A model generated the notes under the pieces. The model searched no databases. It saw nothing but the letters and a program-made list of their open reading frames with translations, and was not told the origin of the DNA. Of a stretch of 64,000 nucleotides of DNA, positions 1-8,357 are shown piece after piece (position 1 is the first letter of the stretch; every line of letters starts with the position of its first letter). The stretch comes from Nocardiopsis flavescens (lineage in GTDB: Bacteria; Actinomycetota; Actinomycetes; Streptosporangiales; Streptosporangiaceae), in the NCBI RefSeq assembly GCF_900141985.1, contig NZ_FQZK01000003.1:434001-498000 (forward strand), given 5' to 3'. The position numbers were made by a program, and so were the translations under genes.

Positions 1-234
1 ACCGGCGGCGGCGCGGGCGGCGGGGCCGGAGGCGGGGCCGTGACCGGAGGCGGAGGAGGCGGCGCCATGGCCAGCGCCGGCAGCGGCGCGGGCTCGGCCG
101 CGATGAAGAGCAACCCCAAGACCGCCGCCGTCTACGCGGCCGCCAAGGCCGTCAAGGCCGTCGGCGAAGCGAGCAAGAAGGCGGTCGACGAGACCGCTTC
201 CGGAGGCGATGGGCCCAGTGGCAGCCGTAAATGA
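1..234 (+). CDS. 3' end of a low-complexity protein, probably a conjugation-element membrane protein (partial)
   Basis: The reading frame is open from the first base and ends with TGA at 232-234, so this is the C-terminal tail of a gene that begins outside the window. The visible 77 residues are a Gly/Ala-rich stretch followed by an alanine- and lysine-rich segment with no recognisable domain. It lies directly before an SCO6880-type gene and overlaps that gene's earliest possible start. In actinobacterial conjugative elements this place is often held by a polytopic TrbL/VirB6-like protein with a low-complexity tail. That identity is an inference from position only. Confidence 0.5.
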   Translation, partial: TGGGAGGGAGGGAVTGGGGGGAMASAGSGAGSAAMKSNPKTAAVYAAAKAVKAVGEASKKAVDETASGGDGPSGSRK

Positions 235-1726
235 CGACATGACCCGCACCGTGCGCACGTACGGGAACTGGCGGGTCCCCGCGTCGGCGGGGCTCATGGG
301 CCTGGGGACGCTCGGCACGGTGTTCCTCCTCGGGAGCCTGGTGCTCATCGTCTTCGTGGTGATGATCGCCGGGCTCCTCCGGGGAGCCATCGCCGGTGCC
401 GTGCTGTCCGTCGTCCTCCTCACCGTGCTCACCAAGGACAAGCACGGCAAGAGCACCATGTCGAAGATGGGAGTACGGATGCTCTGGTGGAAGGCGCGCT
501 CCCTGGGCGCCCACCTCTACCGTTCCGGCCCTCTGGGCCGGGTGCCCTGGGGCCGCTACCAGCTCCCGGGGCTGGCCGCCCCGCTGCGGCTGAGCGAGCA
601 GCAGGACTCCTACGGCCGCCCCTTCGCCCTCCTGCACCTGCCCGCCAACGGCAACCACTTCTCCGTCGTCGTCGCCACCGAGCCCGACGGCGCGGCCCTG
701 GTGGACATCGAGCAGGTCGACTCCTGGGTCGCCGAGTGGGGCCACTGGCTGGCCAACCTGGGGGACGAGCCGGACCTGGTCGCCGCTTCGGTGACCGTCG
801 AGACCTCTCCGGACACCGGTACCCGGCTGCGCCGCGAGGTCGTCGGGCAGATCGACGAGCAGTCCCCCGAGTTCGCACGGCAGGTCCTGCTGGAGACCGT
901 GGACGCCTACCCGCACGGCTCGTCCCTGGTCCGGGCCTTCGTGGCCCTGACCTTCTCCCCCGGCCGCGACAAGAAGATCACGCCCGAGGAGATGGGCCGG
1001 GACCTCGCCGCCCGGCTCCCCGGCCTCACCCAGGGCCTTTCCAGCACGGGGGCCGGGGCCGCCCGGCCGCTGCCCGCGCACGAGCTGTGCGAGGTCATCC
1101 GCGTCGCCTACGACCCGGCCGCGGCCGTCCTCATCGACGAGGCGCACGCGGCGGGCGAGGTGCCGGAGATCGAGTGGACGGATGTGGGACCCACCGCCCA
1201 CCAGGCGGGCTGGGACAAGATCCGGCACGACAGCGCGCTCTCCGTCTCCTGGACCATGACCGCGGCACCGCGCGGCAACGTGCAGTCGAGCATCCTGACC
1301 CGGCTGCTCGCGCCCCACCCCGACATCGCGCGCAAGCGCGTCACGCTCCTCTACCGGCCGCTGGACCCCGCGCGGGCGGCCGGCGTGGTGGAGGCGGACC
1401 TGCGGGCCGCCGAGTTCCGGGCCACGTCGAGCGCCAAGCCGACGGCACGGGACATGCTGGCGACCCGCTCGGCCCGGGCCACCGCCGCGGAGGAGGCCGC
1501 GGGGGCCGGTCTGGTGAACTTCGGGATGATCGTCACCGCCACGGTCGAGGACCTGGACAAGGAATCGGACGCGCGGGCGGCGGTCGCCAACCTGTCGGCG
1601 GCGTCGCGGCTGCGGCTGCGGCCCGCCTACGGGGCGCAGGACTCCACCTTCGCGGCGGGCCTGCCCCTGGGCATCGTCCTGCCCATGCACCTGAGGATTC
1701 CCGTGGAGATCAGGGAGCAGATGTGA
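209..1726 (+). CDS. SCO6880-family conjugation/type IV secretion protein
   Basis: A 505-residue protein with a short cytoplasmic start, then a strongly hydrophobic stretch at about residues 27-72 that would form two membrane helices, then a large soluble region. This layout and the order of genes (this gene, VirB4-like ATPase, TraG-like coupling protein) match the SCO6880 family found in actinobacterial integrative conjugative elements, where it is thought to serve as an inner-membrane scaffold for the ATPase. The start is uncertain: ATG at 209 has a GGAGG only two bases ahead, GTG at 218 is better spaced from it, and ATG at 239 begins after the previous stop. The stop overlaps the next start. 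Confidence 0.7.
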   Translation: MGPVAAVNDDMTRTVRTYGNWRVPASAGLMGLGTLGTVFLLGSLVLIVFVVMIAGLLRGAIAGAVLSVVLLTVLTKDKHGKSTMSKMGVRMLWWKARSLGAHLYRSGPLGRVPWGRYQLPGLAAPLRLSEQQDSYGRPFALLHLPANGNHFSVVVATEPDGAALVDIEQVDSWVAEWGHWLANLGDEPDLVAASVTVETSPDTGTRLRREVVGQIDEQSPEFARQVLLETVDAYPHGSSLVRAFVALTFSPGRDKKITPEEMGRDLAARLPGLTQGLSSTGAGAARPLPAHELCEVIRVAYDPAAAVLIDEAHAAGEVPEIEWTDVGPTAHQAGWDKIRHDSALSVSWTMTAAPRGNVQSSILTRLLAPHPDIARKRVTLLYRPLDPARAAGVVEADLRAAEFRATSSAKPTARDMLATRSARATAAEEAAGAGLVNFGMIVTATVEDLDKESDARAAVANLSAASRLRLRPAYGAQDSTFAAGLPLGIVLPMHLRIPVEIREQM

Positions 1727-3312
1727 GTCGCGGACAGCGCAAGAAGGGCGGGGACCGCTTCCGCAGCCGTCCCGAGGCCGTCGAGACGCCCAAGGTGCAG
1801 CCCCGGAGGCCGGGCCCGCGCGGCTGGTCCTCCTACGGCGCGGGCGAGTCCACCATCGTGGAGATGGCCCCGGAGTGGCGCGGGACGACGGTGCAGGTGT
1901 GCGGGCTGTGGCCGTTCTCGGTCGGCAGCGGCACCCCGATGGTGGGCGTGCCCGTCGGGCGCAACATCATGACGGGGGCGACCCTGTGCTGCGACCCCAT
2001 CTCGTGGTTCCAGCGGGCCAACCTGATCTCGAACCCGTCGATGTTCGTGCTGGGCAAGCCCGGCCTGGGAAAGTCGACCATCACCCGGCGCATGGCGACC
2101 GGCCTGTCGGGCTACGGCGTGCAGCCGTTCATCCTGGGCGACCTCAAACCCGACTACGTCGACCTGGTGGAGGCCCTGGGGGGCCAGGTCATCAGCCTCG
2201 GCCGCGGCCAGGGCCACCTCAACGTCCTCGACCCGGGCCAGGCGAGCGAAGAGCTGGACCGGCTGCCCGCCGAAGCCCGGACCAAGCTCGTGGCGGACAT
2301 CCACGGGCGCCGGCTGACGATGGTCACCGCCCTGCTCACCATCATGCGCTCCGCCCCGGTGAGCGACCGCGAGGAGACGATCCTCGACCGCGCGCTGAAG
2401 GTGCTGGACGAGCGGCACCAGGGCACCCCGGTGTTGAGCGACCTCCTCAAGTGCGTCCAGGACGCGCCCGAGGCCGTGCGGCAGGTCGCCCTGGACCGCG
2501 GAAGCCTGACGCGCTACCAGGAGGTCACCGACCACCTGGAGGCCTCGCTGATCGGCCTGGTGGGCGGAGGCCGGCTGGGAGAGACCTTCTCCCGGCCCAC
2601 CACCACCCCGATGAAGCGCGACCGGCCCGTCGTCTTCGACGTGTCGGGCATCGACGACACCGAGATGGACCTTCAGGCGGCCGTGCTGCTGGCCTGCTGG
2701 TCGACCGGGTTCGCGACCATCAACCTCTCCCACGCCCTGGCGGACGCGGGACTGGAGCCGCGGCGCCACTACTTCGTCATCCTGGACGAGCTGTGGCGCG
2801 CTCTGCGGGCCGGGCACGGGATGGTCGACCGCGTCGACGCCCTCACCCGCCTCAACCGCCAGCGGGGGGTGGGCATGGCGATGATCTCGCACACGATGAG
2901 CGACCTCATGTCGCTGCCGAGCGAGGAGGACCGCAGCAAGGCCAAGGGGTTCGTGGAGCGCTCGGGCATGGTGGTGTGCGGCGGTCTGCCCCGGGCCGAG
3001 ATGCCGATGCTGTCCTCCGTCATCCCCTTCTCCCTCGCGGAGCAGGAGATGCTCGGCTCCTGGCAGGACCCGCCGGCCTGGGACTCCCACTCGGGGACCG
3101 AGAGCGCGCCCCCCGGACGCGGCAAGTTCCTCGTCAAGGTCGGCGGCCGTCCCGGCATCCCCGTGCAGGTGCAGCTGACCGAGGCCGAGAAGTCCATCAA
3201 CGACACCAACAAGCTCTGGCACAGCGTCTCCCGGACCGGCACGGTCCCGGGGGCCGGGGACGCCGGGGAGAACTTCGGGGCCGCTGAACCGGTCGAGGAG
3301 AACACAGGATGA
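1723..3312 (+). CDS. VirB4/TraC-like conjugation ATPase
   Basis: A 529-residue ATPase of the FtsK/HerA-like superfamily that would energise assembly or operation of the type IV secretion channel at the inner membrane. Walker A GKPGLGKST is at residues 111-119. A Walker B strand ending in Asp-Glu is near residues 355-356 (ILDELWRAL), followed by the arginine-rich segment common in VirB4 proteins. The GTG start overlaps the upstream stop and has AGGGAG at 1712-1717. The frame stays open far upstream, but that part overlaps the previous gene and has no homology-like content. The stop overlaps the next gene as ATGA, which implies coupled translation. Confidence 0.85.
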   Translation: MSRGQRKKGGDRFRSRPEAVETPKVQPRRPGPRGWSSYGAGESTIVEMAPEWRGTTVQVCGLWPFSVGSGTPMVGVPVGRNIMTGATLCCDPISWFQRANLISNPSMFVLGKPGLGKSTITRRMATGLSGYGVQPFILGDLKPDYVDLVEALGGQVISLGRGQGHLNVLDPGQASEELDRLPAEARTKLVADIHGRRLTMVTALLTIMRSAPVSDREETILDRALKVLDERHQGTPVLSDLLKCVQDAPEAVRQVALDRGSLTRYQEVTDHLEASLIGLVGGGRLGETFSRPTTTPMKRDRPVVFDVSGIDDTEMDLQAAVLLACWSTGFATINLSHALADAGLEPRRHYFVILDELWRALRAGHGMVDRVDALTRLNRQRGVGMAMISHTMSDLMSLPSEEDRSKAKGFVERSGMVVCGGLPRAEMPMLSSVIPFSLAEQEMLGSWQDPPAWDSHSGTESAPPGRGKFLVKVGGRPGIPVQVQLTEAEKSINDTNKLWHSVSRTGTVPGAGDAGENFGAAEPVEENTG

Positions 3313-4988
3313 ACAGAGCCAGCAAGACCCCGACCGGGATGAACACCGAAGCGGTGCTCATCTGGGTCCTCATCGCCACCGTGCTGCTGGCGCTGGGAAC
3401 GGTGTGGGTGGCCGTACGCGTCGGCACCGGCGCCGAGACCCCGGTCAACCCCTTCGACGTCCTCTTCGGCGTGCTGGGCGGCCGGATCGCCTGGGGAATG
3501 CCCCACACGGTCGTCCTGGTGGGACAGTGGATCCTGATCGTCCTGGTCTTCACCCTCGTCCTTTTGATGCGCCGGAGCTCACGGGCGCGGGTGGACTCCT
3601 CCGCAGCCCACATGGGCCGCGGGGACGACCTGGGACGGCTGTCGGAGAAGGGCGCCAGGGCCAAGGCCGCACGGCTCGGGGTGGCGGGCTCACCCGGGGT
3701 GCCCATCGGACGCTCCGTCCGCGACGGCCGCATGCTGTACGGCTCCTGGGAGGACATGCACGTCGACATCTGGGGCCCTCGTACCGGCAAGACCACCTCG
3801 CGCGCGATCCCGGCCATCCTGGAGGCGCCCGGCGCCGTCCTGGTGACCAGCAACAAGAGGGACGTGGTCGACGCGACCCGCGGGGTGCGCGGGGCCTCCG
3901 GGCCGGTGTGGGTCTTCGATCCCCAAGGCATCGCCCTGGAGAAGCCCGACTGGTGGTGGAACCCGCTGTCCTACGTCACCGACGAGGTGAAGGCGGCCCG
4001 GCTCGCGGGCCACTTCGTCGCGGGGTCGCGGGACGCCGACGCCAAGACGGACGCCTTCTTCGACGGGGCTGCCCAGGACCTGCTGGCGGGCCTGCTGCTC
4101 GCCGCGGCGCTGGACCGCCGGTCGATCCTCCAGGTGTACACGTGGCTCACCCGGCCGCACGACGACGAGGCCGTGGGCATCCTCTCCGGACACGGGTACA
4201 CCCTGGTGGCCGACAACGTCTCCGGGGTCGTCAACTCCCCCGAGAAGCAGCGCGGCGGCGTGTACGGGACCGCGATGCAGATGGTGTCGTGCCTGATGAG
4301 CCGACAGATCGGGCCGTGGATCTCACCGCAGGGGGAGGAGGACGTCCGCGCGCACTTCGACCCGCACGAGTTCGTGGCGGCGGGCGGGACGCTGTACTCC
4401 CTGTCCAAGGAGGGCAAGGGCAGCGCGGGCCCGCTGGTGACGGCCCTGACGGTCGCGGTGGTCGAGGCGGCGGAGGAACTGGCGACCACCCAGCGGGGCG
4501 GCCGGTTGGGCACACCGCTGCTGGGTGTGCTCGACGAGGCGGCGAACGTGTGCCGCTGGAACGACCTCCCCGCCCTGTACTCCCACTACGGCTCCCGCGG
4601 GATCATCCTGATGACGATCCTCCAGTCCTGGTCCCAGGGGGTGGACGTGTGGGGGCAGAGCGGCATGCGCAAGCTCTGGTCCGCCTCCAACATCAAGGTG
4701 TACGGCGGCGGCGTTTCCGAGGTGGAGTTCCTCAACGAGCTCTCCCAGCTCATCGGCGACCACGAGGTCGACCGGGCCTCGGTGTCGGGGGGCAGGCAGG
4801 GGCGGTCCGTCTCCTGGCAGGTGGACAGGCAACGGACCATGGAGGTCTCCGACCTCGGCTCCATGCCGCCGGGCAGAGCCGTGGTGATCGCCTCCGGCAC
4901 CCCGCCGACCCTGGTGGAGACGGTGCCCTGGATGTCGGGGAAGCACAAGGAGAAGGTGCTGTCCTCGCTGAAGACCTACGAGCCCTGA
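3309..4988 (+). CDS. TraG/VirD4-like type IV coupling protein
   Basis: A 559-residue coupling ATPase that would bring the DNA-relaxase complex to the transfer channel. The N-terminus has two membrane helices at about residues 14-36 and 62-85. A Walker A-type loop, GPRTGKTT, follows at 156-163, with a Walker B strand LLGVLDEA around Asp409. The C-terminal half carries the SNIKVYGGG-type strand typical of TraG/VirD4 proteins. The start overlaps the VirB4-like gene by four bases (ATGA), so both are probably translated from one message. No relaxase gene is visible, so the transferred substrate cannot be named. Confidence 0.85.
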   Translation: MNRASKTPTGMNTEAVLIWVLIATVLLALGTVWVAVRVGTGAETPVNPFDVLFGVLGGRIAWGMPHTVVLVGQWILIVLVFTLVLLMRRSSRARVDSSAAHMGRGDDLGRLSEKGARAKAARLGVAGSPGVPIGRSVRDGRMLYGSWEDMHVDIWGPRTGKTTSRAIPAILEAPGAVLVTSNKRDVVDATRGVRGASGPVWVFDPQGIALEKPDWWWNPLSYVTDEVKAARLAGHFVAGSRDADAKTDAFFDGAAQDLLAGLLLAAALDRRSILQVYTWLTRPHDDEAVGILSGHGYTLVADNVSGVVNSPEKQRGGVYGTAMQMVSCLMSRQIGPWISPQGEEDVRAHFDPHEFVAAGGTLYSLSKEGKGSAGPLVTALTVAVVEAAEELATTQRGGRLGTPLLGVLDEAANVCRWNDLPALYSHYGSRGIILMTILQSWSQGVDVWGQSGMRKLWSASNIKVYGGGVSEVEFLNELSQLIGDHEVDRASVSGGRQGRSVSWQVDRQRTMEVSDLGSMPPGRAVVIASGTPPTLVETVPWMSGKHKEKVLSSLKTYEP

Positions 4989-5035
4989 TCAGCTCCAGTC
5001 CCATTCCCTCACTTTTCGACGAACGAGGACCGATC

Positions 5036-6379
5036 ATGCCCGATGAACGCTCGCATTCCTCCTTCTGGAAACACGGGGCCGCCCTGGCAGCCGTGGCCGT
5101 GCTCGCCACCGCCTGCGGCGGCGGAGGGGGAGAAGGCGACGGCGGCGAAGGCGGGGACGCACCCGAAGACGCCGTGACCCAGGAACCCCTGGCCGGGGAG
5201 GGCATTCTCGGCATGGACTGCTGGGAGGGCGCCGTCAACGCCTACCGCTTCTCCGACCAGGACGGAAGCCTTCTGGCGCAGCACTCCTACAACCCCAGCG
5301 GCGCCACGGCGACGGAGGAGCCCCGGCAGGGCGTCGGGCGGGCGCCCGAGGGCGAGTTCACCGTGGCCCTCCCCAGCTGCGACATCAACTACGAGGACGG
5401 GCAGGACGGCTCCGACTCCTGGTGGCCGCTCAGCCGGAACCAGGCCCACGAACTGGCCGGGCTGCTCATCCCCGAGACCTCCCAGCTGCTCGTCACCCTC
5501 GACGAACAGGCCGGGAGCGCCCAGATCACCACCATCGGCGCCATGTCCTCGGACGGCACCGTCGAGGCCCTGCTGCCCGCGGAAGAGGGCTCCGGCTTCA
5601 GCGACACCCTCGGCCGGTTCTCCCCTCGCTACAGTCACGGCGACGGCCTCGTCTACTACCTGGAGAAGACCCCCGAGAGCGACGAGGGCACCGTCAAGAG
5701 CCTGGACCCGTCGAGCGGGGACGTTCAGGAGGTCGGCTCCTGCACCGATTGCGACCGCATCATCCTCGACCCCTACAGCGGCCGCGTCTACGCGACCAAC
5801 TTCCTCCCGGTCGACTCCCCGGAGTACGAGGGCTCGTGGGAACGGAGCGTGACGGGGGGCCGGGAGTACGTCAGGCACTTCTCCAACCGTGAAGGCACCC
5901 TGGTCGGGCACTTCTACGTCGAGACCGGGACCGGCTGGCTGTGGACCCGAGCGGGGGGCTCCGGGGCGGGGGCGGTGTCCACGGAGCTTCCGACGAACGA
6001 ACTCAGGCCGCCGGACGGCTGGGTGAAGAAGATCGAGCACTACGAGGACGACCCCGAATCCGTCCTGGGCGCGCGGCGACCCGCCTTCATGGTCGGCGAG
6101 CACGAACTGCTGCTGGAGGGCGACAACCTCACCGTCGTGGGTTTCGATCCCCAGACCCTTGAGCTGAACCCGGAGCCGGTACGCGACCTCATCCAGGGCG
6201 GAAACCGGACGAACACCACCCCGATCCTCTCCTCCGACGGCACAAAGGTCCTGTTCCGGTCCACCGCGGGGGACGGCTCCAGCGGCTGGTACTCCGTCCC
6301 CGTCGACGGCGGCGCGGAGCCCACGGAGATCGGTGCGATCGGCCCCGAGCACAGCGAGGTCTTCCCGGTCCGCTGGTGA
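5036..6379 (+). CDS. Predicted lipoprotein with beta-propeller-like repeats, in conjugation cluster
   Basis: A 447-residue protein with a short lipoprotein signal: basic and polar start, hydrophobic segment, then LATAC with the lipidated cysteine at residue 27, followed by a Gly/Glu/Asp-rich linker. The mature part has repeated DG/SG-containing short strands (for example SSDGTVEALL and SSDGTKVLFRS), which resemble TolB or WD40-like propeller blades. No catalytic motif was recognised. The ATG at 5036 has GAGGA six bases ahead. It follows the coupling-protein gene by 47 bases in the same orientation and overlaps the earliest start of the next gene. A surface role during conjugation is plausible but unproven. 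Confidence 0.7.
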   Translation: MPDERSHSSFWKHGAALAAVAVLATACGGGGGEGDGGEGGDAPEDAVTQEPLAGEGILGMDCWEGAVNAYRFSDQDGSLLAQHSYNPSGATATEEPRQGVGRAPEGEFTVALPSCDINYEDGQDGSDSWWPLSRNQAHELAGLLIPETSQLLVTLDEQAGSAQITTIGAMSSDGTVEALLPAEEGSGFSDTLGRFSPRYSHGDGLVYYLEKTPESDEGTVKSLDPSSGDVQEVGSCTDCDRIILDPYSGRVYATNFLPVDSPEYEGSWERSVTGGREYVRHFSNREGTLVGHFYVETGTGWLWTRAGGSGAGAVSTELPTNELRPPDGWVKKIEHYEDDPESVLGARRPAFMVGEHELLLEGDNLTVVGFDPQTLELNPEPVRDLIQGGNRTNTTPILSSDGTKVLFRSTAGDGSSGWYSVPVDGGAEPTEIGAIGPEHSEVFPVRW

Positions 6380-6417
6380 CGGCGGCCGGCACCGGGGCGA
6401 GGAAAGGAATCGAGGGC

Positions 6418-6828
6418 ATGGCCGGTAACGAGGACTGGCTGGACGAATTGAACGAGTACGCCAACGACAGCGGCGAGGGCGGCGACCCCGAGGGGCTCCA
6501 CCACAGGAACGCGGTCGACTTCTTCGAGAACTACTTCCGCCACGTCTACAAGCGCCGTGTGGGGGTCCGCAACCAGTACCGCTGGTCCGCGCGCTGGTGG
6601 GAGAACGCCGAGGCGCTCATCCGGATCGACGCCATATGGCGGGCGTGGGAGAGCCTGCGCAACGACCCCTCCACGGGCATCAGCACCTGGCTGCGCGACC
6701 ACGCGGACTACCACATGGGCATCCTGCTCTCACCCGACGGTCCCATGGCCACGGCGGAGGACGCCAACGGGCGCGGCGAGCCCCTCCCGCACGACCCGCC
6801 TCCCCCGGGGCACTTCCCCGAGTACTGA
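6418..6828 (+). CDS. DUF4913 domain protein
   Basis: A 136-residue soluble protein. The stretch with WSARWWENAEALIRIDAIWR followed by WLRDHADYHMGIL matches my memory of the DUF4913 family, which is common in actinobacterial plasmids and conjugative elements and has no known function. ATG at 6418 is chosen because AAAGGA and GAGGG lie just ahead. An earlier GTG at 6376 overlaps the lipoprotein stop and would add 14 residues. It is the last plus-strand gene of the conjugation cluster and is followed by a strong hairpin. Confidence 0.75.
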   Translation: MAGNEDWLDELNEYANDSGEGGDPEGLHHRNAVDFFENYFRHVYKRRVGVRNQYRWSARWWENAEALIRIDAIWRAWESLRNDPSTGISTWLRDHADYHMGILLSPDGPMATAEDANGRGEPLPHDPPPPGHFPEY

Positions 6829-6867
6829 AGGCGTCCGCGCCGCCGCGTGGGCGGCGCGGGGCCGAAC

Positions 6868-6906
6868 GCGGAACGCCCGGCCGGTGGCACCGGCCGGGCG
6901 TTCCGC
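6868..6906. terminator. Long GC-rich hairpin between convergent genes
   Basis: Two perfect 19-base complementary arms (6868-6886 and 6888-6906) meet at a single base, so the practical loop is several bases. The hairpin lies between the DUF4913 stop and the end of the opposing coiled-coil gene and can work in both directions. There is no long U-run after it, as is usual in high-GC actinobacteria. Confidence 0.65.
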
Positions 6907-6920
6907 TTGCACGGGGACCG

Positions 6921-8243
6921 TCAACGGCCTCCCCTGCCGTTGTCCTGCCCGGGGCCGCGGTCCAGGTGGCTGCCGCGCCCTCCCCTGGCGGGGGCCGGCT
7001 CCTGCGGGCCGGAGGACGCCCCCGGCCGGGCCGCCCCCGTGGTCCGGGTGAGCAGGTTGCGGCTGTCCGTCGTCGCCGGTGCCGCCGCGGCCTCCGGCTG
7101 TTCCCGGCCCGGGTCGGCCGCGGTGGAAGGCGCGTCCTCCCGGGCCTCCTCCTGTCCCGCGGACGTGCCGGGGCCGACCTGGGGGCGCTCCTGCGCCGGG
7201 TCGCCGCCCGCGCCGGCGGCGGCGGGCTCGTCCTCCCCGGGCCCCCCGGCCTCCCGGTCCTCCTCGGCGCCGGGACGCCCAGCGGCGTCCTCACGGGCGC
7301 CCTCGGGAGATTCGCGCTGCTCCTCGACAACCGCCTCGGAGGACTCGACGGACTCCTCCCGCTCCTCCTCCGACGCCGCCTCCGGACCACCCTCCACCCC
7401 AAAAGACTCGACGGACTCCTCCCGCCCGGACTCCTCCCCGGCGCCGGGACGCCCAGCGGCGTCCTCACGGGCGCCCTCGGGAGATTCGCGCTGCTCCTCG
7501 ACAACCGCCTCGGAGGACTCGACGGACTCCTCCCGCTCCTCCTCCGACGCCGCCTCCGGACCACCCTCCACCCCAAAAGACTCGACGGACTCCTCCCGCC
7601 CGGACTCCTCCCCGGCGCCGGGACGGGATGCCTCCCCCTCCTTGTCCGCCTCGTTCCATTCGCGCTCCTCCGCACCCAACGGCGGCAGCCCCAGCCGCTC
7701 ACGCAGGTAGTCGATCTCGCGCGACATGCGCTCCAGCTCGTGCCGGAGCTCCTCCAGGCCGCGCTGCTCCTCCTGGGTGCGCGGAGCCAGCCCTGCGAAC
7801 CCCTGGGCCATGACCTGGTTCCCCACCGCATGGTGCGGGGACTGCGGACCGAAGACCTGCACGGTCTGATCCAGGTTCACTCCGGTGCGCTGCCGGTAGC
7901 GCAGGTTCATCAGCCAACCGGCCAGGCGCGCCCGCAGGCTGTTGCCGCGGTGGCGCTGGATCGCCGACGACGCGTCCGCGATCTTGGCCGGGGTGGCGTC
8001 GCTCCACCAGGACGCCCGGCCGACGCCGGCGAACTTCCCCCGGTCCTCGCGCCACTGGGCACGCCGCTCCCTGCGGGTCCGTGGCTGCGTCCCGGTCGGC
8101 CCGTTCTCCCGCGGGAGGTCGCGGAACCGGTCCATGACATGCCGGTTCGCCTCCCGGCCGAAGGTCTGGGCGATACGCATCTGGAGGTGGATGGCCTGGA
8201 GGAGGGCCTCCTGGGCTCCGTCCGATCTCTGATCTATCTCCAC
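6921..8243 (-). CDS. Coiled-coil/acidic-repeat protein of the conjugative element (unrecognised)
   Basis: A 440-residue protein starting with GTG at 8243 behind a GAGG. The first 150 residues are basic with an Arg-rich patch (RTRRERRAQWRED) and an LRARLAGWLMNLRYRQR segment. Residues around 150-190 form a heptad-like, Glu/Arg/Leu-rich helix ending in YLRERLGLPPLG. The rest is an acidic Glu/Ser/Gly tail with two identical 58-residue repeats and a Pro/Gly-rich end. I do not recognise the family. It follows the ParA-like gene on the same strand, so an accessory role in DNA transfer or partition is a guess. A small hairpin (arms 8320-8326 and 8336-8342) separates the two genes. Confidence 0.6.
   Translation of the reverse strand: MEIDQRSDGAQEALLQAIHLQMRIAQTFGREANRHVMDRFRDLPRENGPTGTQPRTRRERRAQWREDRGKFAGVGRASWWSDATPAKIADASSAIQRHRGNSLRARLAGWLMNLRYRQRTGVNLDQTVQVFGPQSPHHAVGNQVMAQGFAGLAPRTQEEQRGLEELRHELERMSREIDYLRERLGLPPLGAEEREWNEADKEGEASRPGAGEESGREESVESFGVEGGPEAASEEEREESVESSEAVVEEQRESPEGAREDAAGRPGAGEESGREESVESFGVEGGPEAASEEEREESVESSEAVVEEQRESPEGAREDAAGRPGAEEDREAGGPGEDEPAAAGAGGDPAQERPQVGPGTSAGQEEAREDAPSTAADPGREQPEAAAAPATTDSRNLLTRTTGAARPGASSGPQEPAPARGGRGSHLDRGPGQDNGRGGR
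7265..7625. repeat. Perfect 174-bp tandem repeat inside the coiled-coil gene
   Basis: Two adjacent copies (7265-7438 and 7439-7612) are identical base for base, and the first dozen bases of a third copy follow. The period is a multiple of three and encodes 58 acidic residues, so the reading frame is kept. Identity at silent positions points to a recent duplication or active slippage. Confidence 0.95.
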
Positions 8244-8357
8244 CCTGGACCTCTACTCTTCCTCGTGGGGGTTGGCGGGGGCGGGGACCCAACCGGGACC
8301 GCCCCCGGCGCGGGGAGCACTCCGCCGCCGAGGCGGGCGGAGCACTCCGCACACGGT

